Of a stretch of DNA of 43,807 nt, positions 40,504 through 43,807 are shown in pieces. Both the position numbers and the translations under genes were made by a program. Numbering within the stretch: position 1 is the first letter of the stretch; the number at the start of each line of letters is the position of its first letter. The notes beneath the pieces were generated by a model, which worked only from the letters and a program-made list of their open reading frames with translations, ran no database searches and was not told where the DNA came from. This stretch comes from an uncultured Prevotellaceae bacterium (GTDB lineage: Bacteria > Bacteroidota > Bacteroidia > Bacteroidales > Muribaculaceae): NCBI GenBank assembly GCA_900319525.1, contig ONOU01000018.1:1-43807 (forward strand), in the 5' to 3' direction.

Positions 40504-42905
40504 CGGCGACGGGGTTTTCCTGAGCGGCCTGCACGGCTGGCCGCCTTCTTGGTCTTTCCGGCCTTGGCGCCACGGGCCTCCTTGGCCTGGCGGCGCGTGC
40601 TGTTGCCACGGTTGCCGCGCTGCTGGCGACGTGAGGCGCTGCTGCCCTCGTACTGGGCACGGCGGCGCTCGTCACGCGAAATCTTGCCGCTGGTGCTGCG
40701 GCTGTTCTGCTCGGTGATGGGCTCGCGGTCGATGCGGTGGCTACCAGCGGGATTCTGATCGTCCACCAGGACGAAATCGAGCTGTTTCTTGATCAGGTCG
40801 GCACGGGCTACCTGGATGGTAATGGGATCTCCCAGGCTATATACCCGACCACGGCGCCGGCCACGGATGCAATAGTTCTTCTCGTCAAACTCATAGAAGT
40901 CGTCGTCCAGTCCACGGATGCCCACCAGGCCCTCGCAATGGGTCTCATCGAGCTCGACATACAGCCCCCACTCGGTCACTCCCGAGATGTGGCCGGTGAA
41001 CACGCCACCCAGGCGCTGTCCCATGAACTCGACCTCCTTGTACTTGATCGAGGCACGCTCGGCATTGGCAGCGAGCTGCTCCTGGGCACTCATGTGCTTG
41101 CACTGGTCCTCCAGCTTGACAGGGTCAACGCTCTTCTCGCCCGCGGCATACTTGTCCAGCAGGCGGTGCACCGTCAGGTCAGGATAGCGGCGAATGGGCG
41201 AGGTGAAGTGGGTGTAGTAGTCAAACGCGAGGCCATAGTGGCCGATGTTGGTGGCGCTGTAGATGGCCTTAGCCATCGAGCGGATGGCCAGGATAGCCAG
41301 CATCTCCTCCTCGGGCTTGCCCTTGGCCTGCTCCAGCATCTTGTTGATGGACTTGTTGATATCGCGGCCCGACCCCTTGGTGCGCACCTTGTAGCCAAAG
41401 TGGGCAGCGATGTCGGCAAAGTTCTGCAGCTTGTCCAGGTCGGGCTGGTCGTGCACACGATAGACAAAGGCCTTGGGCGTGCGGTTCTTGGCCACTTTGC
41501 CGATGTGCTCGGCCACCTTGCAGTTGGCCAGCAGCATGAACTCCTCGATGAGTTTGTTGGCATCCTGGGCCTCATGGACATGCACGGCGGTGGGCTTGCC
41601 GTTCTCGTCGATGTCAAATTTTATCTCTTCACGGTTGAACGACACCGATCCCCCCTCCTCAAAGCGGCGCTTGCGCAGCTGCTTGGCCATCTCGTTGAGC
41701 ACGGCGAGTTCGTCGGCCAGGTCCCCCTTTCCCGTCTCCAGGATATGCTGTGCCTCCTCATAGGAGAATCGCCTGTTGCTGCAGGTCACCGTGTGGCAGA
41801 TCTTGTATTTCTTCACCCGTGCCTCGGCATCCATCTCCATGACTACCGAGTGGGTGAGTTTGTCCTCGTTGGGGCGCAGCGAGCAGATGTTGTTACACAA
41901 CTTCTCGGGCAGCATGGGTATTGTGCGGTCCACCAGATAGACCGATGTGGCGCGCTCATAGGCCTCCTTGTCGATAATCGAGCCCGGCGTGACATAGTGG
42001 CTCACGTCGGCGATGTGGACACCCACCTCCCAGTTGCCGTTCTTCAGCTTCTGGATCGACAGGGCATCGTCAAAGTCCTTGGCATCGGCGGGATCGATCG
42101 TGAATGTGGTCACGTCACGCATGTCGCGGCGGCGGGCCACCTCCTCGGGGGTGATGCCGGCATCAAGCGCCTCGGCAGCCTGGGTCACGTTCTCAGGGTA
42201 CTTGTAGGGCAGGCCAAACTCGGCCAGGATGGCGTGGATCTCGGCATTGTTCTCGCCAGCGACACCCAGCACATCGACCACCTCGCCGATGGGCGTGTTG
42301 GCATCCTCGGGCCAATCGACGATCTTCACGACCACCTTGTCGCCCGTCCTCCCGCCGGCAAGCTTGTCGAGCGGGATGAAAATGTCGGTGGCCAGGAACT
42401 TGCTGTCGGTGGCCAGCTGGGCAAAATATTTCATCACTTGCAGCGTGCCCACAAACACCTGGTCCTTGCGCTCGATGATCTTGACCACCTCGGCCTCGGG
42501 CTCCATGCCATGGCGGGCAGCGCTGATGTGTACCAGCACCCGGTCCCCGTTCAGGGCATGCATCGAGTTGCGCTCGGCCACCATAATGGGCAGGCCGTCA
42601 TCGCCCGCGATATCGACGCTGTTCTTGCCGTTGCCGCGGCGAATGAAGACGCCCTCGGCTACCGACGAGCGGTTCACCGCCTTGTAGCTGCCCGGCCCCA
42701 CTTGAGCCAGGAAGCCGTCGACGGCCAGCTGCTCCAGAATCTCGACAATGATGGTGCGACGCTTGGGCGTGTTGGCGCCAACAGCTGCCGACACCTGCTT
42801 GTAGTTGAACGAAGCCTCGCCCTGCTCATTAAAGAAGTTGATGACCCTGTCGTGGTATTCACGACGTTCCTGTTTCAACGTTTGAAATCCGCTTTTTCTA
42901 GCCAT
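40500..42905 (-). CDS. rnr: Ribonuclease R
   Basis: This 801-residue 3'-5' exoribonuclease degrades structured RNA. It has an N-terminal winged helix (about residues 15-75), cold-shock domains, and the RNB catalytic domain with the aspartate cluster IDPADAKDFDDALSI at about residues 268-282. An S1 domain follows at about 640-720. The C-terminal tail of about 60 residues is extremely rich in Arg, Lys and Gly (RRQQRGNRGNSTRRQ), typical of RNA-binding tails of this family. It is the first gene of the rnr-mtaB-GT-AKR series. A long open frame on the opposite strand is a shadow. Confidence 0.97.
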   Translation of the reverse strand: MARKSGFQTLKQERREYHDRVINFFNEQGEASFNYKQVSAAVGANTPKRRTIIVEILEQLAVDGFLAQVGPGSYKAVNRSSVAEGVFIRRGNGKNSVDIAGDDGLPIMVAERNSMHALNGDRVLVHISAARHGMEPEAEVVKIIERKDQVFVGTLQVMKYFAQLATDSKFLATDIFIPLDKLAGGRTGDKVVVKIVDWPEDANTPIGEVVDVLGVAGENNAEIHAILAEFGLPYKYPENVTQAAEALDAGITPEEVARRRDMRDVTTFTIDPADAKDFDDALSIQKLKNGNWEVGVHIADVSHYVTPGSIIDKEAYERATSVYLVDRTIPMLPEKLCNNICSLRPNEDKLTHSVVMEMDAEARVKKYKICHTVTCSNRRFSYEEAQHILETGKGDLADELAVLNEMAKQLRKRRFEEGGSVSFNREEIKFDIDENGKPTAVHVHEAQDANKLIEEFMLLANCKVAEHIGKVAKNRTPKAFVYRVHDQPDLDKLQNFADIAAHFGYKVRTKGSGRDINKSINKMLEQAKGKPEEEMLAILAIRSMAKAIYSATNIGHYGLAFDYYTHFTSPIRRYPDLTVHRLLDKYAAGEKSVDPVKLEDQCKHMSAQEQLAANAERASIKYKEVEFMGQRLGGVFTGHISGVTEWGLYVELDETHCEGLVGIRGLDDDFYEFDEKNYCIRGRRRGRVYSLGDPITIQVARADLIKKQLDFVLVDDQNPAGSHRIDREPITEQNSRSTSGKISRDERRRAQYEGSSASRRQQRGNRGNSTRRQAKEARGAKAGKTKKAASRAGRSGKPRRR

Positions 42906-42944
42906 ATCTTGTGACGTTTGTTTCTTTGCTTAATGGATTGAAGT

Positions 42945-42953
42945 ACAAAGATA
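42945..42953 (-). promoter_or_regulatory. -7 element for rnr
   Basis: On the minus strand the sequence is TATCTTTGT, 39 bases upstream of the rnr start, a good -7 match. The nearest TTG on that strand is 15 bases upstream (42971-42969), closer than usual. Confidence 0.5.
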
Positions 42954-43099
42954 CTGACATTTTCCCGACAACACCACCACAACGCCTCAAAACTCTCCAC
43001 AAATTCCACAAATTTAACAAATCGGATATGGCTCGCTGCGCGAGAGGTCTAGGGTCTAGAGTTTAGAGTTTAGGGGGGGCATCCGCGATCTTGGGCAAC

Positions 43100-43123
43100 A
43101 CGCTAGGGCGCGAAGGCGCTAAG
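43100..43123. repeat. Three degenerate tandem 8-mers
   Basis: ACGCTAGG, GCGCGAAG and GCGCTAAG lie in tandem in the 415-base gap upstream of rnr. They match the set at 33325-33348. Nearby, 43050-43076 holds AGGGTCTAGAGTTTAGAG-type direct repeats. Confidence 0.5.
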
Positions 43124-43184
43124 GTTTTAGTATTAAGGATTATGCATTTACGGTCAACAAACATCTGAGATACATTTCTCATGG

Positions 43185-43265
43185 GAAGACAAGAAAGACA
43201 AGAAGGACAATGATACTTACTTAATTGAAAGCCAGCACATTGTCTTTCTTGTCCTTCTTGTCTTC
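43185..43265. repeat. Long purine/pyrimidine inverted repeat
   Basis: The 28 bases at 43185-43212 (GAAGACAAGAAAGACAAGAA and on) and the 28 bases at 43238-43265 are inverted copies with 26 of 28 positions matching, around a 25-base spacer. One arm is nearly all purine apart from C, with a repeated GACAAGAA unit. It lies about 55 bases beyond the stop codon of the dockerin gene, so it could end that transcript. No gene is present in 42906-43320. Confidence 0.75.
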
Positions 43266-43320
43266 AGATCTAAAAAACTAAGGGTGTGAGGTCGAAGAAG
43301 AATGCGGATAAGTCGCACCC

Positions 43321-43807
43321 TTATTTTTTATTCAGGATGATGTCGATGATGGTGTTGATGTCGCCAATGTTGACCTCGCCATCATGGTTGGAGTCGGCAG
43401 CGGGTGCGCGGGTGTGGCCTGCATTGCCGCCCAAGATGACAATATCGATTACGCTGTTTGCATCGGCTATGTTGATCTCTCCATCGCCATTCACGTCACC
43501 GGGGTCCTCAAACAGGGCCGGGTTGTAGCGCATGCCCTTGTAGATGATCTTACCGTCCTTGACCACGTGGCTCAGGCCGCAGTACTCCTGATAGTCGGCA
43601 TCGGGGTCGGGCTCACGGGTGAACGGCGTCAGCAGGTCGCCCATGTTGCGGCTGTCAAAACCGATGCCCTCTACCACATAGCACATCGTGTCACCATTCT
43701 CCTTCACATAGGCATAACGGCTGCATGAGTGGCCTTCTATCTCAATTGGCTCAACCTCGGTGAAGTTCTCCGAGGTTAGGAAAACCTCCTGCTCAGGATT
43801 GAATTCA
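43321..43807 (-). CDS. Dockerin-containing secreted protein, 3' end only
   Basis: The frame is open to the right edge of the window, so only the last ~161 residues are seen. The upstream part (FNPEQEVFLTSENFTEVEPI, GFDSRNMGDLLTPF, YQEYCGLSHVVKDGKIIYKG) looks like the end of a beta-rich surface or leucine-rich-type domain and is not identified. Two dockerin-type calcium-binding repeats end the protein (DVNGDGEINIADANSVIDIV and DSNHDGEVNIGDINTIIDII). Such C-termini are common on secreted Bacteroidales proteins. An internal GTG at 43705 is not a true start. Confidence 0.85.
   Translation of the reverse strand, partial: EFNPEQEVFLTSENFTEVEPIEIEGHSCSRYAYVKENGDTMCYVVEGIGFDSRNMGDLLTPFTREPDPDADYQEYCGLSHVVKDGKIIYKGMRYNPALFEDPGDVNGDGEINIADANSVIDIVILGGNAGHTRAPAADSNHDGEVNIGDINTIIDIILNKK

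Noticed and set aside
40737-42914. 725-codon open frame on the plus strand, antisense to rnr
   Set aside because: It is a shadow of rnr with no recognisable domain. The minus-strand gene has all RNase R motifs.

Overview
The window looks like a chromosomal segment of an anaerobic Bacteroidales bacterium. The evidence is the Bacteroidetes-type promoters (-7 element TAnnTTTGC, twice with a TTG 19-20 bases upstream), the weak use of Shine-Dalgarno sites, the psd-pssA-DUF4834 cluster, the DUF3098-uppP-truB-queA cluster, a three-subunit fumarate reductase, and secreted proteins ending in dockerin repeats. The GC-rich coding sequence and the gene set would fit a Muribaculaceae-like gut organism, but that family assignment is a guess. 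Most of the window is core metabolism. Accessory material is confined to a few places.

Layout, left to right. Positions 1-660 hold GC-rich repeats, including a 44-bp tandem array, in front of a NagB-like/PIG-L fusion gene (661-2628). A minus-strand cassette follows (2655-4773): a VWA protein, a 70-aa protein and an uncharacterised 377-aa protein. Next is psd-pssA-DUF4834 (5005-6719, phosphatidylethanolamine synthesis). A minus-strand group then encodes SDR, ribF, upp and nadB (6805-10997: flavin, pyrimidine salvage and NAD). Plus-strand genes follow: psuK-psuG (pseudouridine breakdown), a zinc-ribbon membrane protein with a 39-aa membrane peptide behind it, a GNAT-like protein, pgi, a CoA-transferase/hydrolase, an EamA transporter, and frdCAB (20222-23699).

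On the minus strand, mfd and an S41 C-terminal protease are almost contiguous. Two identical tRNA-Asn genes (29248-29424) and a sodium:alanine symporter read to the right. queA, truB, uppP and DUF3098 read to the left. Upstream of DUF3098, where Bacteroides usually has ftsX, there is instead an AT-rich CotH-dockerin gene and a truncated remnant of an ATPase. The window closes with rnr-mtaB-glycosyltransferase-aldo/keto reductase (36988-42905, minus) and the 3' end of another dockerin protein.

The frdCAB operon and the nearby CoA-transferase are consistent with succinate/propionate/acetate fermentation. The strongest candidates for something undescribed are the VWA cassette at 2655-4773, the NagB domain with lost catalytic motifs in an otherwise intact fusion, the hairpin-rich dispersed repeat family (three copies, one expanded into a tandem array), and the coupled 39-aa membrane peptide. 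Nothing in the window is a complete mobile element, CRISPR array or recognised defence system.
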